NCBI RefSeq assembly: GCF_025639885.1
Contig: NZ_CP106737.1
Coordinates: 178,242 to 242,241 of the forward strand
Length of the DNA stretch: 64,000 nucleotides
Direction of reading: 5' to 3'
Origin: Roseovarius pelagicus
GTDB lineage: Bacteria > Pseudomonadota > Alphaproteobacteria > Rhodobacterales > Rhodobacteraceae
The position numbers were made by a program, and so were the translations under genes. The notes beneath the pieces are model-generated. The model had not been told where the DNA came from. It did not search any database and was given only the letters and a program-made list of their open reading frames with translations. This document shows positions 8,641 to 17,208 of this stretch, piece after piece. Within the stretch, counting starts at the first letter, position 1, and every line of letters begins with the position of its first letter.

Positions 8641-8966
8641 CCCAAGGAAAAACTATATGTATCGTCGCTCGGTTTTTAAGTGAGTTGGCGACGGGAGGTC
8701 CGTGATGCAGAAAGCTGAATTTTGCATGGCACGGACAGCATGTGCCACTGATCTGAAAGCCTCGGGCGCGTCATTCGCCGATGGCCGAACAATCTCCGCT
8801 CATCTGTTTCGCTCGTGACCAGGTTTGATCACGCCAGTCTGTTCAGCTGTTACATTGGTGACGTTCGAAAAACACGGGGTAACCTGCATTTTGTCACGTG
8901 CAAAAACGAGGCCCGCCGTTGGCGCGAAACCGAACCAATGACGTCCTCGTTTTTTTTACTCGCCAA
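8641..8966. other. Non-coding spacer between binding-protein and permease genes
   Basis: 326 bases with no credible reading frame. The part next to the binding-protein gene holds the hairpin at 8902-8954; the rest shows no clear motif apart from the ribosome-binding region of the DppB-like gene. A separate promoter for the permease-ATPase genes could lie here, but I see no convincing -35/-10 pair. Confidence 0.5.
8902..8957 (-). terminator. Hairpin after family-5 binding-protein gene (terminator or attenuator)
   Basis: AAAAACGAGG (8902-8911) pairs perfectly with CCTCGTTTTT (8945-8954) across a 33-base loop, with further T residues to 8957. The A/T tracts allow action on either strand. It sits 10 bases after the stop of the binding-protein gene at 8967. 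Partial termination here would give more binding protein than permease, a common arrangement for ABC importers. Confidence 0.6.
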
Positions 8967-10580
8967 TCAGCTCTTGAACCACCAGCGCTGATAAGCGCGC
9001 GCTCCGTCGAGCTCCCAAGAGTTACTCACTATGTCATGGTGAGCGACGCTGTCTCTCATGGCATAAACATAGTTTGTGAACATCGGAATGACCGTGCTGC
9101 CTTCATCCCGTGAGATGATAGCCATTTCCCGATACATCTCGGAACGCGTGGCATCATTCAATTCACCCTTGGCTTGCCGCAGCAGCGAATCGAACCGCTC
9201 GTGGCTCCAGAAGGTTTCTGTCCAGCTTGAGCCTGATTCATAGATGAGAGAGAAAATGGAGTCCGGCGTTGGCCGCGCACCCCATTTCGCGAACACGAAA
9301 GGTTTCTTTTGCCAGACATCGGACCAGTATCCATCGTTTGGCTCACGCACGACCTTGATGTTGATTCCAGCCGGTCGGGCTTGTTCTGCATAAAGCGTGG
9401 CAAAGTCGACAGCGCCTGACATCAGGGAATCCGATGCGGAAAGGTTGGTGTCAAAACTGTCTAGCCCGACTTCTTTCAGGTGCCATTTTGCCTTGTCCGG
9501 ATCATAGGGACGTTGCGGAATATCGGTTGGATAATAGGGCATATTGGGAGAGATGTGAAAATCATTTCCCAATGTCGCCGTGCCAAAGAGGATCTTTTCG
9601 ATCATCTCTTCTCGGTCAATCGCATGTTTCATTGCCATGCGGATATGATTGTTTTCGAAGGGGGCAGACGATGCAATCATCGGCAACGTGACTGTCGAAC
9701 CCGATGGCAGGTTGATGATTTCGATTCCGGGGCGCCGGCTGAGCAGCCTCAACGTCTTTACATCGACTGAACTCACGGCATCGACATCGTTGGATAGCAG
9801 CGCTGTTTGACGTGCATTCGGGTCATTGATTGCTATCAGCTCAACCGCGTCAAACCAGCCGCCTTCGCCGTGCCAGCCTTCATGACGCGTAAGACTTGCT
9901 CCGATGCCAGGTTCCCAGCTATCAATCTTGTACGGGCCAGAGCCTATGCCGCTCTGCCAATCTGCATTTCCATCAGCGTCAGCAGGCACAATCGCAATGT
10001 GATATTCGTTAATGATATAAGGCAGGTCCGCCAAACCCTCATTCAGCTCAACAATAAGGGTATGATCTCCATCGGCTCTCACGTCCTTCACGCTGGCCAG
10101 TAGTGGCTTGGCGACTGAGCTGGATCCTTCACGCATATGATGGCGCAACGATGCGATCGCATCACGAGATGTCACGGGGCGTCCGTCGTGGAAGGTCGCG
10201 TTCTTGGACAATTCGAAGGTCCAGACAGTTGCATCCGGCGACGCGCTCCAGCTCTCAGCAAGGTCCGGGCCAAGCGTACCATCCGGGTTGATAGCCGTGA
10301 TGTAACTACGAGACGCGTGGCTTAGCTGAACCGTGAAATAGGAATTGTACAGACCTGGATCCAGTATGTCAGATGTGTTGGCATCATGGACGCCGACGCG
10401 GAATGTGCCACCCCGGCTAGGGGTCGAGGCGGCAACCTGTGAAGTCCAGAGTGTAGATGCCGCTGTCGCGGTGAGGCCCGTTGCACAGGCATGGCCCATG
10501 AAGCTGCGCCTTGATATCTTTCTTGCCCGCCCCGCAGATATGATGCGGTCACGCACCGTGTTGTCATTAAGCGTCGTCAT
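8967..10580 (-). CDS. ABC transporter substrate-binding protein, family 5 (peptide/opine type), Tat-exported
   Basis: 537 residues. A twin-arginine signal SRRSFMGHACATGL begins near residue 24 and is followed by a hydrophobic stretch and AxA-type cleavage region, so the protein is exported folded. The body is the family-5 binding fold (GTFRVGVHDANTSDILDPGLYNSY, then DLAESWSASPDATVWTF). Family members bind peptides, opines, nickel chelates or sugars. It is first gene of the importer operon. It is a close paralogue of the protein at 47679-49289, sharing for example LGNDFH and NVVREPNDGYWS-like blocks. Confidence 0.93.
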   Translation of the reverse strand: MTTLNDNTVRDRIISAGRARKISRRSFMGHACATGLTATAASTLWTSQVAASTPSRGGTFRVGVHDANTSDILDPGLYNSYFTVQLSHASRSYITAINPDGTLGPDLAESWSASPDATVWTFELSKNATFHDGRPVTSRDAIASLRHHMREGSSSVAKPLLASVKDVRADGDHTLIVELNEGLADLPYIINEYHIAIVPADADGNADWQSGIGSGPYKIDSWEPGIGASLTRHEGWHGEGGWFDAVELIAINDPNARQTALLSNDVDAVSSVDVKTLRLLSRRPGIEIINLPSGSTVTLPMIASSAPFENNHIRMAMKHAIDREEMIEKILFGTATLGNDFHISPNMPYYPTDIPQRPYDPDKAKWHLKEVGLDSFDTNLSASDSLMSGAVDFATLYAEQARPAGINIKVVREPNDGYWSDVWQKKPFVFAKWGARPTPDSIFSLIYESGSSWTETFWSHERFDSLLRQAKGELNDATRSEMYREMAIISRDEGSTVIPMFTNYVYAMRDSVAHHDIVSNSWELDGARAYQRWWFKS

Positions 10581-10859
10581 ATCGAATCCTCCCAGTACAT
10601 TGACGATAGTTTGTAATTTTCTGATGGCCTTTCGGGCCCGTGGCGCCTGGCTTTAGGGGTTTGCAACCTCCGCTCAGTTGGCAACTTTCCTCCCGAAAGC
10701 ACAGCCAGCGTGCAGAATTCCCACTTGCGGAGCAGCGGCTTGCAGGCTCCACTACGCGATCCGATGTCGTTGACTGGTCGCATGTTGCGGTGCGGAAATC
10801 GTAGCGGCGGCTCTCTTGTGAGCGACAGTATGAAAACCCGAAAAAGCCGAAAGAGCGCC

Positions 10860-11258
10860 TCAACTGCTCCTGTTTTTGGAATACGTATCTTTGTAAACGA
10901 TCAATCCATCCTCAAATGTGAAGATGTCCACGCTTTGGTATTCCTGCACCGTGCCGTCCTTGAGACGCGCGGTTCTCAGATACTCACAATAGGCTTTGTT
11001 TCCCGCAATGCGTGCATCGAGGGTTTTCCAATGAACGTTTTCGACACTTTCAAAAAGCGTGCCGAACACTTTTTCCAAGGCGGCATATCCTTCAAAGCGG
11101 ATGCCGTGGGCATCGGGCCCTGCGCCGTGGTCAAAAACGGCATCCTGGGCAAAATAGGGCATAACCGCATTAATATCATTGCTGTTAAATGCATCCCCAA
11201 TGGCATCCAGAAGTTCATGCGTGACGGTCGTTGGTGTTTCGGTGAGTGTTTCAGTCAT
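10860..11258 (-). CDS. SnoaL/NTF2-like family protein
   Basis: 132 residues with an NTF2-like pattern: helical start (ELLDAIGDAFNSNDINAVMPYFAQDAVFD), then strands ending IFTFEDGLIVYKDTYS. The fold covers polyketide cyclases, isomerases and dehydratases as well as non-catalytic proteins, so no reaction can be assigned. It is divergent from the FAD oxidoreductase at 11540. It shares a 281-base promoter region that carries two TTGTCTG-type sites, suggesting joint control by the local GntR regulator. AAGAGA lies just upstream of the ATG. Confidence 0.75.
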   Translation of the reverse strand: MTETLTETPTTVTHELLDAIGDAFNSNDINAVMPYFAQDAVFDHGAGPDAHGIRFEGYAALEKVFGTLFESVENVHWKTLDARIAGNKAYCEYLRTARLKDGTVQEYQSVDIFTFEDGLIVYKDTYSKNRSS

Positions 11259-11370
11259 AATCGTTCTCTTAGATAGGCGGCCATAAGGTTATCTGTAAGG
11301 TCAAGCCGGTTACCCTTCGAGCCGCATGCCCTGCCTGCAGGTCAAAGCTCGTAGCAATCTTATTATCACA

Positions 11371-11381
11371 CTAACAGACAA
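11371..11381 (-). promoter_or_regulatory. Candidate GntR/FCD operator half-site (TTGTCTGTTAG)
   Basis: Read on the minus strand, this is TTGTCTGTTAG, matching the first part of the 15-bp palindrome TTGTCTGGTAGACAA at 15157-15171. It lies 113 bases upstream of the NTF2-like gene start, within an A+T-rich promoter-like region. Confidence 0.4.
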
Positions 11382-11487
11382 AAATACAAGTTTATTAAAT
11401 AGATTGAAAAACAAAGAGTTATCAGAATATTTTGCAGCATACGCCCAAATATGCGGTCAGATTCTGACTTAATCCTTGAATATTCGT

Positions 11488-11506
11488 CTGATTGTCTGCT
11501 AATCAG
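11488..11506. promoter_or_regulatory. Candidate GntR/FCD operator (CTGATTGTCTGCTAATCAG)
   Basis: A 19-bp inverted repeat with arms CTGAT/ATCAG that contains TTGTCTGCTAA, the same core as the sites at 11371 and 15157. It ends 33 bases before the FAD oxidoreductase ATG at 11540, a suitable place for repression. The cognate factor is probably the GntR protein at 13200-13895. Confidence 0.5.
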
Positions 11507-11539
11507 GTGGCTACTTGATGACCACAGAGGGACGGGTAG

Positions 11540-13138
11540 ATGGGTGCGAAGTTTGATGTAGTTATTGTTGGCGGTGGGCATAACGGCCTTGTTTGTGGCG
11601 GTTACCTTGCTCGGTCAGGGCAACGGGTGCTTGTGCTTGAGCGTCGCTCTGTGGTCGGAGGTCTGAGTGCGGACCGCGAATTCTTCAAGGGGTTCAGGGG
11701 GTCGATCCCCAACTCACCGGGGTCCCTCGAGCCGAAAGTCGTGCTGGACCTGGAATTGAAAAAGTTTGGCCTTGAGTTTACTCGGCCTGATCCATCCCTG
11801 GTCGTTCCTTTTCCGGATGGTCGCGCCATGGTTGCCTGGCGTGATCGCCAAAAAACGGCCGATGAAATTGCGAAGTTCTCGAAAAAAGATGTCACTGCAT
11901 ATGCCGAGTTTTTTGAGTATCTGAACGATTTCGGTCGTCGCATCGGCATATCCCTGTTCGACAACCCGCCGAGGCTGCGCGATGTGATGGCGCGCTTGAA
12001 AACAGACGAAGACGAAGACGCATTTGCCAAGGTATTTCTTGGCAGTCTGAAAGATCTTCTTGATAGTCGGCTGGAATCTGAAGAGCTGAAAGCGGTAATC
12101 GCTGCAATCAGTGTCACATCGAATATGGTAGGCCCCAGGACGCCGGGTAGCCCTTATCTGTTGATGATGCGTCCCTTCTCCCTTGCTTCCGGGGGCACAA
12201 GCGATGATCACGATCCCCGCAAACAGTACCTGAGAGGATCAACAGGATTGCCGATTGGTGGAATGGGTAGCGTTACCAAGGCAATGCGCGCATCCCTCGA
12301 GGCTTATGGGGGCGTCGTGCGCACCGATTGTGAGGTGTCACGGATTGTCGGAAACGCGAACGCGATTCAGGGCGTGGAACTGGAAACAGGTGAATTCATA
12401 GAGGCGCGAGTTGTCGTTTCCAATCTTCACCCCAAAACGACAATGGTCGATTTGCTGGATTGCAATGGCCTCGAAAGGGAGTTCATCGATCCGTTTGACC
12501 AACTCCCCAAAAGAGGGTCGGCGTTCAAAATAGCTCTGGCTTTGGAGGGCTTGCCGGTGATGTCGGCTGCGCCTGCTGGAATGGAGCGCCTCTATGCCGG
12601 GTGTCAGTTCAGGCTGTCGCCATCTTTGGATTACATGGAGCGCGCCTATGACGATGCAAAATACGGGCGTGCATCAAAGGATCCGATTATTCTGGGACTC
12701 ATCCCGTCAGTTTCAGACCCGGAAATGGCACCTTCCGGAAAGCATATTTTGAGTGCAAATGTATGGCACGCGCCGATCGACCTGGCCGAAGGGGATTGGG
12801 AGACAGAGCGTGATCGATTTGGCAACCGTTGCATTGATGTGATGTCCGAGTACATGCCGAACCTGAAGGATCTGATTATCGACAAGAAGTTCCTCAGCCC
12901 GAAAGATCTTGAACAGGAATATGGTTTGAGAGATGCCAACGTCATGCACCTGGACATGATGCCGGCTCAAATGTTCAGCCTTCGGCCGGTTCCCGGATGG
13001 GCATCCTATCAAATGCCGGTCCCCGGATTGTATCTTTGCGGCTCTGGTACATGGCCGGGTGGAACCGTAAGCGGCGTGCCTGGACACAATGCCAGCCAAA
13101 AGATCATCAGTGACCTCAAGGCGTTGCGGGTTGCATAG
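11540..13138 (+). CDS. NAD(P)/FAD-dependent oxidoreductase, phytoene-dehydrogenase-like
   Basis: 532 residues with the N-terminal FAD motif FDVVIVGGGHNGLVCGGYLARSG (residues 5-27) and an acidic residue ending the second strand (VLVLERR). A C-terminal FAD-contact block reads GLYLCGSGTWPGGTVSGVPGHNA. The overall pattern is that of CrtI/retinol-saturase-type flavoproteins, which dehydrogenate or isomerise C-C bonds. AGAGGGA precedes the ATG. In a gene cluster for small-molecule catabolism, carotenoid work is unlikely; the substrate is unknown. It is convergent with the GntR gene and divergent from the NTF2-like gene. Confidence 0.8.
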   Translation: MGAKFDVVIVGGGHNGLVCGGYLARSGQRVLVLERRSVVGGLSADREFFKGFRGSIPNSPGSLEPKVVLDLELKKFGLEFTRPDPSLVVPFPDGRAMVAWRDRQKTADEIAKFSKKDVTAYAEFFEYLNDFGRRIGISLFDNPPRLRDVMARLKTDEDEDAFAKVFLGSLKDLLDSRLESEELKAVIAAISVTSNMVGPRTPGSPYLLMMRPFSLASGGTSDDHDPRKQYLRGSTGLPIGGMGSVTKAMRASLEAYGGVVRTDCEVSRIVGNANAIQGVELETGEFIEARVVVSNLHPKTTMVDLLDCNGLEREFIDPFDQLPKRGSAFKIALALEGLPVMSAAPAGMERLYAGCQFRLSPSLDYMERAYDDAKYGRASKDPIILGLIPSVSDPEMAPSGKHILSANVWHAPIDLAEGDWETERDRFGNRCIDVMSEYMPNLKDLIIDKKFLSPKDLEQEYGLRDANVMHLDMMPAQMFSLRPVPGWASYQMPVPGLYLCGSGTWPGGTVSGVPGHNASQKIISDLKALRVA

Positions 13139-13199
13139 CGAAATTTCGTTGCAGCTTTTCAGGAGGGCGTCAAAGAGGAATGCGTAGCAGATCTGCAAA

Positions 13200-13895
13200 T
13201 CAGTCCTGTTTCTGAAACGCAGATATGGCAACCGAGGCGGCATGTTGCACGTGCCGTCTGCTTGCGGCAACCGCGAGGTCGACATCCCTGGACTGTATAG
13301 CGTTCGCTATGTCCCTGAATGTTTGTATGTACTTGTTTTTTTGTGCGTCCGTTTGGCGGTAAGTGGTTGTCATCCGAACAAATCTGATCTTTGCGTGAAG
13401 AATATTTGAATAATAGGAAACTAACTTATTTTCGGCACCGTCGAAAAGCACACTGAAAAACTCATCTGTAATCTTAAGAATGGTCTCAATCTCTTGGTGC
13501 CTCATCGCCTCATCATACCGATCAACGATTTGAGGCAGCTGTGCAACAACATCATCGCTGGCGCGTTCGGTGAAAAGCCTGACTGCAAGTCCTTCGACAG
13601 CCTCGCGCATTTCGTAGATTTCCTGCAAATCTTCGGCGGTAATGCTGACGACAAACGGGCCTTTATGTGGCGTGTATTCGATCAGGTGTTCAGCCTCCAA
13701 TTGCCGAAGAGCTTCGCGGATGGAGCTACGGCCAACGCCGGTCGTCTCGCACAATACACGCTCAACCAGCCTCTCTCCCGGGCGAAAGGATCCTTCAAGA
13801 ATTGCGGCTCTCAGAACATTGACCGTTTTCGAGTGGATGGTGTCTTGCGAACGATCAACTCTGAGTTTCGAAAGGCTCTTTATATCGCTTTTCAC
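13200..13895 (-). CDS. GntR family transcriptional regulator, FCD domain
   Basis: 231 residues. The N-terminal winged HTH has KTVNVLRAAILEGSFRPGERLVERVL and GRSSIREALRQLEAEHLIEYTPHKG. The C-terminal all-helical FCD domain begins near ITAEDLQEIYEMREAVEGLAVRL and contains the His/Asp metal-site region (DRYDEAMRHQEIETI) typical of effector-binding FCD proteins. The start is GTG at 13895, preceded by AAGGAA. It probably controls the neighbouring cluster through TTGTCTG-type palindromes at 11488-11506 and 15157-15171. The effector would be a carboxylate of the pathway, by family precedent. Confidence 0.88.
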   Translation of the reverse strand: MKSDIKSLSKLRVDRSQDTIHSKTVNVLRAAILEGSFRPGERLVERVLCETTGVGRSSIREALRQLEAEHLIEYTPHKGPFVVSITAEDLQEIYEMREAVEGLAVRLFTERASDDVVAQLPQIVDRYDEAMRHQEIETILKITDEFFSVLFDGAENKLVSYYSNILHAKIRFVRMTTTYRQTDAQKNKYIQTFRDIANAIQSRDVDLAVAASRRHVQHAASVAISAFQKQD

Positions 13896-14044
13896 GTTGT
13901 TTTTCCTTGCTTTTCTATGTGTTGTGTCCGCTGCGTTTGCCTTCGGTCGCCGGGAAGACAGGTTTCAACCAATCGCCTGAAAAAAACACATTGGGCACCC
14001 GAAATCAACTTTGAACACCGTATCGTGGAATGAAGGAGCACCAG

Positions 14045-14452
14045 ATGGGTAACGATGCTATCCTGGAAAGATTGAATGCAGATTGGCCAGCTTCGGTGGC
14101 GACGCTGCGGGGTGTCGCGGTCGCTTTTAGCGAAAGTGACGAAACGCTGGATATGGAGTTCGAAGCAGTGGAGATGTTCTGCCATTCCGGTGATGTCGTG
14201 CAGGGCGGGTATATTACGGGCATGCTGGATGCCGTGATGGCCTATTCCGTGATTGGCGTTCCTGACGTTTGCAAGATGGTCGCAACGCTTGAAATCAAGG
14301 TTAACTTCATGTCGGCAGGACGGCCCGGCCCGATGCTGGCGAAGGGCAAAGTCATTCACAGGGGAAGGTCCATCGCGTTTCTGGCGGGGGAGCTTTATCA
14401 AAAAAATCATCTCATCGCGACGGCAACCTCGACTGTAAAATTGTTGAAGTGA
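14045..14452 (+). CDS. PaaI-like thioesterase (hotdog fold)
   Basis: The start at 14045 is chosen because AAGGAG lies 7 bases upstream; the ATG at 14030 would place that site inside the gene. 135 residues with the PaaI/4HBT pattern: a Gly-rich turn and acidic residue on the central helix (VQGGYITGMLDAVMAYS), then VNFMSAGRPGPMLAKGKVIHRGRSIAFLAGELY. The family hydrolyses acyl-CoA thioesters in the cytoplasm. The BKACE at 15200 would release an acyl-CoA, and a thioesterase accompanies BKACE in carnitine breakdown (betainyl-CoA hydrolysis), so it may act on that product. Confidence 0.82.
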   Translation: MGNDAILERLNADWPASVATLRGVAVAFSESDETLDMEFEAVEMFCHSGDVVQGGYITGMLDAVMAYSVIGVPDVCKMVATLEIKVNFMSAGRPGPMLAKGKVIHRGRSIAFLAGELYQKNHLIATATSTVKLLK

Positions 14453-14506
14453 CTGCTCCATTTTACCATCAACTTCGGGGTAGGGCGGCTTAAAATTTTC
14501 GCTGGA

Positions 14507-15073
14507 TCAAACGTTCGGTAAGCGAAGGTGATCCGGAATGTTTTGATAGTCACTCTCTGGGGCCACCTCGTATGTGTTTAGGATCATAGACAACATAGCG
14601 AAATAACCGACGATAGTGACAAGCTCGACCAGCCCATCTTGGCCGAATGCCTGGGTCGCGCGTTCATAGAGGTCATCGTTGATGAATTGGGTTTCGAGCA
14701 GCTCCTTGCACAGATCGCGGGTCAGTGCATTTTCCGATGGCTGGGCGAGCAGGGGGCTGTCGTTTGCGATGCGCTCGATCACCGTTTCATCGAGCCCTTC
14801 GGCTTGGCCGATAAGAACATGAGCGTTCCATTCTGCCAGACAATCCCAGTGACGCGATGTCACAAGAATGGCGATCTCGCGGATATGGGAGGGCAGCTTG
14901 CCGTCGAAGCGAAGTGATGCTCCGAGCGCCTGAACACGGTCGGCAATTTCTGGAGTCGACAGAAGGGCCGGAAAAGGCCCCCCAACACGCCCTCTTGGGC
15001 CGCTGGAAATCTGGTCGTAGACCCGCTTTTGCGCTGTTGAAAGAGACTTGTATTCCAAGGGTTTATTTCTCAT
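14507..15073 (-). CDS. Carboxymuconolactone decarboxylase family protein
   Basis: 188 residues with the CMD/AhpD-type helical core: LREIAIL-like segment (SHIREIAILVTSRHWDCLAEWNAHVLIGQAEG) and a C-terminal helix pair. Only one Cys is in the usual active region, so it is not an AhpD-type CxxC peroxidase; the EWNAH motif fits the decarboxylase/hydrolase branch. It is divergent from BKACE and shares its promoter, which carries the best copy of the putative GntR operator. A GGAGG lies upstream of the ATG. The reaction is unknown. Confidence 0.78.
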   Translation of the reverse strand: MRNKPLEYKSLSTAQKRVYDQISSGPRGRVGGPFPALLSTPEIADRVQALGASLRFDGKLPSHIREIAILVTSRHWDCLAEWNAHVLIGQAEGLDETVIERIANDSPLLAQPSENALTRDLCKELLETQFINDDLYERATQAFGQDGLVELVTIVGYFAMLSMILNTYEVAPESDYQNIPDHLRLPNV

Positions 15074-15147
15074 GCGGCCTGCCTCCCGGCGTTGCGTTCA
15101 GGGGTTGTATTATTTTCAGTGACAACAAGGAAAATATATATTGCCAT

Positions 15148-15171
15148 ATTGTCTGGTTGTCTGGTAGACAA
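15148..15171. promoter_or_regulatory. Candidate GntR/FCD operator pair (ATTGTCTGG and TTGTCTGGTAGACAA)
   Basis: 15157-15171 is a 15-bp palindrome with perfect 6-base arms TTGTCT/AGACAA, immediately preceded by another TTGTCTGG at 15149-15156. It lies 28 bases before the BKACE start and 75-85 bases upstream of the divergent CMD-family gene. It is the strongest of the related sites near the GntR gene. Confidence 0.6.
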
Positions 15172-15199
15172 TTTTTAAAATGAGTTAAAGGAGGCAATG

Positions 15200-16132
15200 A
15201 TGAGTTCGAAGCCTGTGATTATCACATGCGCGGTGACGGGGAGCATTCACACTCCGACGATGTCGCCTCATTTGCCCATTACGCCTGGTGAAATCGTCGA
15301 CGCAGCGGTAGGTGCCGCGGAAGCGGGCGCGTCCATCATCCATTTGCACGCCAGAGATCCTGAGAATGGCAAGCCAACGGCGGACACGGATACGTGGCTG
15401 CAATTTTTGCCCGACATCAAGCAGCAAACAGATGCTGTGATCAATGTGAGTACCGGTGGCAGTCCGGGGATGACTGTCGAAGAACGCCTTGCCGCGGCAT
15501 TGCAGCTTAAGCCTGAGATGGCTTCGCTAAATATGGGCTCGATGAACTTTGGCCTTTATCCATTGTTGGAGAAATACCAGGATTGGAAGCACGAGTGGGA
15601 GCCTGAATTTCTGGGTATGACCCGGGACTATATCTTTCGAAACACTTTTGCGGACATCGAGATCATTCTCAAGAAGCTCGGCGATGGCTGCGGAACTCGG
15701 TTCGAATTCGAGTGTTACGATGTTGGGCATTTGTACAATCTGGCCCATTTTGCCGACCGGGGCCTGATAAAGCCGCCGTTCCTTATCCAGACTGTATTTG
15801 GTCTGCTTGGCGGAATCGGTGCGGATGGTGACAATCTGTTCCACATGCGGAAAATAGCACTGAAACTCTTTGGCGAGGATCACGAGTGGTCCGTATTGGC
15901 TGCGGGGCGCAATCAAATGCCATTTGCAACGATTGCCGGCAATCTGGGTGGCAACGTCCGGGTTGGCCTTGAGGACAGCTTGTTCATTTCGAGGGGCGTG
16001 TTGGCAGAGACAAACGCTCAGCAGGTCGCGAAAATTCGGCGCATCCTGGAGGATCTGTCTCTGAAGATCGCAACGCCCGCAGAGGCTCGGACAAGGCTGG
16101 CGCTCAAAGGCGCATCGCAAGTTGCCTTCTAA
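15200..16132 (+). CDS. BKACE family beta-keto acid cleavage enzyme (DUF849)
   Basis: The start at 15200 is preferred over the adjacent ATG at 15197 because AGGAGG is 5 bases upstream. 310 residues in the beta-keto acid cleavage enzyme family. These zinc enzymes condense a beta-keto acid with acetyl-CoA to give acetoacetate and a new acyl-CoA. The metal ligands are visible as IIHLHARDP (His48, His50), and the substrate loop as VINVSTGGSPGMTVEER. Known substrates include 3-keto-5-aminohexanoate and dehydrocarnitine. The nearby thioesterase and Rieske oxygenase favour a betaine-like product, but no carnitine dehydrogenase is present, so the substrate stays open. Confidence 0.9.
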   Translation: MSSKPVIITCAVTGSIHTPTMSPHLPITPGEIVDAAVGAAEAGASIIHLHARDPENGKPTADTDTWLQFLPDIKQQTDAVINVSTGGSPGMTVEERLAAALQLKPEMASLNMGSMNFGLYPLLEKYQDWKHEWEPEFLGMTRDYIFRNTFADIEIILKKLGDGCGTRFEFECYDVGHLYNLAHFADRGLIKPPFLIQTVFGLLGGIGADGDNLFHMRKIALKLFGEDHEWSVLAAGRNQMPFATIAGNLGGNVRVGLEDSLFISRGVLAETNAQQVAKIRRILEDLSLKIATPAEARTRLALKGASQVAF

Positions 16133-16167
16133 AGTTGGAAATCGCCACTACCAGCGGAGAACACCAG

Positions 16168-17022
16168 ATGACACGTACCATTCCTGTAGATTCGACCCTT
16201 GAGCACGGATATGATGTTCGCCTTCTCAGGTCGGATTTTGCCGAGCTGAGCCAATCCTGGGCCGAGCGAAGCGCCGCTTCGCGAAAGAACGCGACGGTAA
16301 AGCTCGATCGCAGATACGGGCCGGGCGAAAAGGATCTGATGGATCTATTCCTGTGTGGTGAAAAGGAAGCCCCGCTATTTGTTTTCATTCATGGCGGCTA
16401 CTGGCAGCGCGGTGACAAGGCCATGTATAGCTTTGTCGCGGAATCTTTCCTCAAGGCCGGGGTGGATGTCGCTATCGTCGGGTATGACCTGTGTCCTTCG
16501 GCGACGATGGCTTCGATGGCAGGCAAAATTCGCTCTGCTCTTGTTTGGCTGTGGCAAAATGGTGCTGCCGAAGGCATCAACAAAGACCGGATCAATGTTT
16601 CGGGTCACTCGGCTGGCGGGCACCTTACCGGCATAGCTCTTGCAACTGATTGGCCGAGTTTCAATTTGGATGTTCCCAAGAACCTGATCAAATCAGGCAT
16701 TCCGATCAGTGGTCTTTTCCAGCTCGAGCCACTGCTCAGAACAACCATCAACGATGCGCTTCATCTTGATGAAAGTAAGGCCAAGGCACTTAGTCCGCAA
16801 TTCCTGCGTCCAGCAACGACAGCACCAATTCTAGTCACTCTGGGAGGCGGCGAAACGCTCCAATTCCATTGGCAGGCCGACGAGTTCGTGGCGCAGTGGT
16901 CGACATTCGAAGCGCCGATCGAAAAATACGCCGAGCCTGATGTCGATCATTTCGGTGTCGTGAATCGCCTGTCGAGTTCAGAAAGTGAAATTTTCCGGAA
17001 AACGCTCGCCTGGCTGCGTTGA
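16168..17022 (+). CDS. Alpha/beta hydrolase, kynurenine-formamidase/esterase-like
   Basis: The start at 16168 is supported by GGAGA 8 bases upstream; 284 residues. The oxyanion-hole motif is HGGYWQ (about residue 84), the nucleophile elbow GHSAGGHL, and a late DVDHFGVV gives the His. HGGYW followed by GHSAGG is typical of bacterial formamidase/carboxylesterase proteins that hydrolyse amides or esters. It follows BKACE by 35 bases and is probably in the same transcript. It may release a free acid or amine from the cluster's substrate; this is inference from position. Confidence 0.82.
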   Translation: MTRTIPVDSTLEHGYDVRLLRSDFAELSQSWAERSAASRKNATVKLDRRYGPGEKDLMDLFLCGEKEAPLFVFIHGGYWQRGDKAMYSFVAESFLKAGVDVAIVGYDLCPSATMASMAGKIRSALVWLWQNGAAEGINKDRINVSGHSAGGHLTGIALATDWPSFNLDVPKNLIKSGIPISGLFQLEPLLRTTINDALHLDESKAKALSPQFLRPATTAPILVTLGGGETLQFHWQADEFVAQWSTFEAPIEKYAEPDVDHFGVVNRLSSSESEIFRKTLAWLR

Positions 17023-17140
17023 GATATTTTGTAACGTTAGGGCTCTGAGATGGGCAACGTCTACGCAACTGACATTGGTCTTTGTGTGTCCGATCATCAC
17101 CTGAAATCCAGCCTGAGGCAAGTGGGTAAAATCTGATCGC

Positions 17141-17159
17141 CATTTGGTCAGATCAAATG
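17141..17159. promoter_or_regulatory. Near-palindrome CATTTGGTCAGATCAAATG upstream of Rieske-ALDH-GMC operon
   Basis: A 19-bp imperfect inverted repeat ending 49 bases before the ATG at 17209. The TGGTCAGATCA core resembles operators of FadR/PdhR-type GntR proteins (TGGTnnnACCA), but differs from the TTGTCTG sites nearer the local GntR gene. It could be a second class of site or a different factor's target. Confidence 0.35.
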
Positions 17160-17208
17160 CAGGGCCAAGTTAGGCTGGGGAATTTGGCAAACGTGAAGGG
17201 TCAAAACC

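Noticed and set aside
10581..10859. A riboswitch or structured leader upstream of the first binding-protein gene
   Set aside because: No conserved riboswitch core or convincing nested hairpins could be recognised by eye in the 279 bases.
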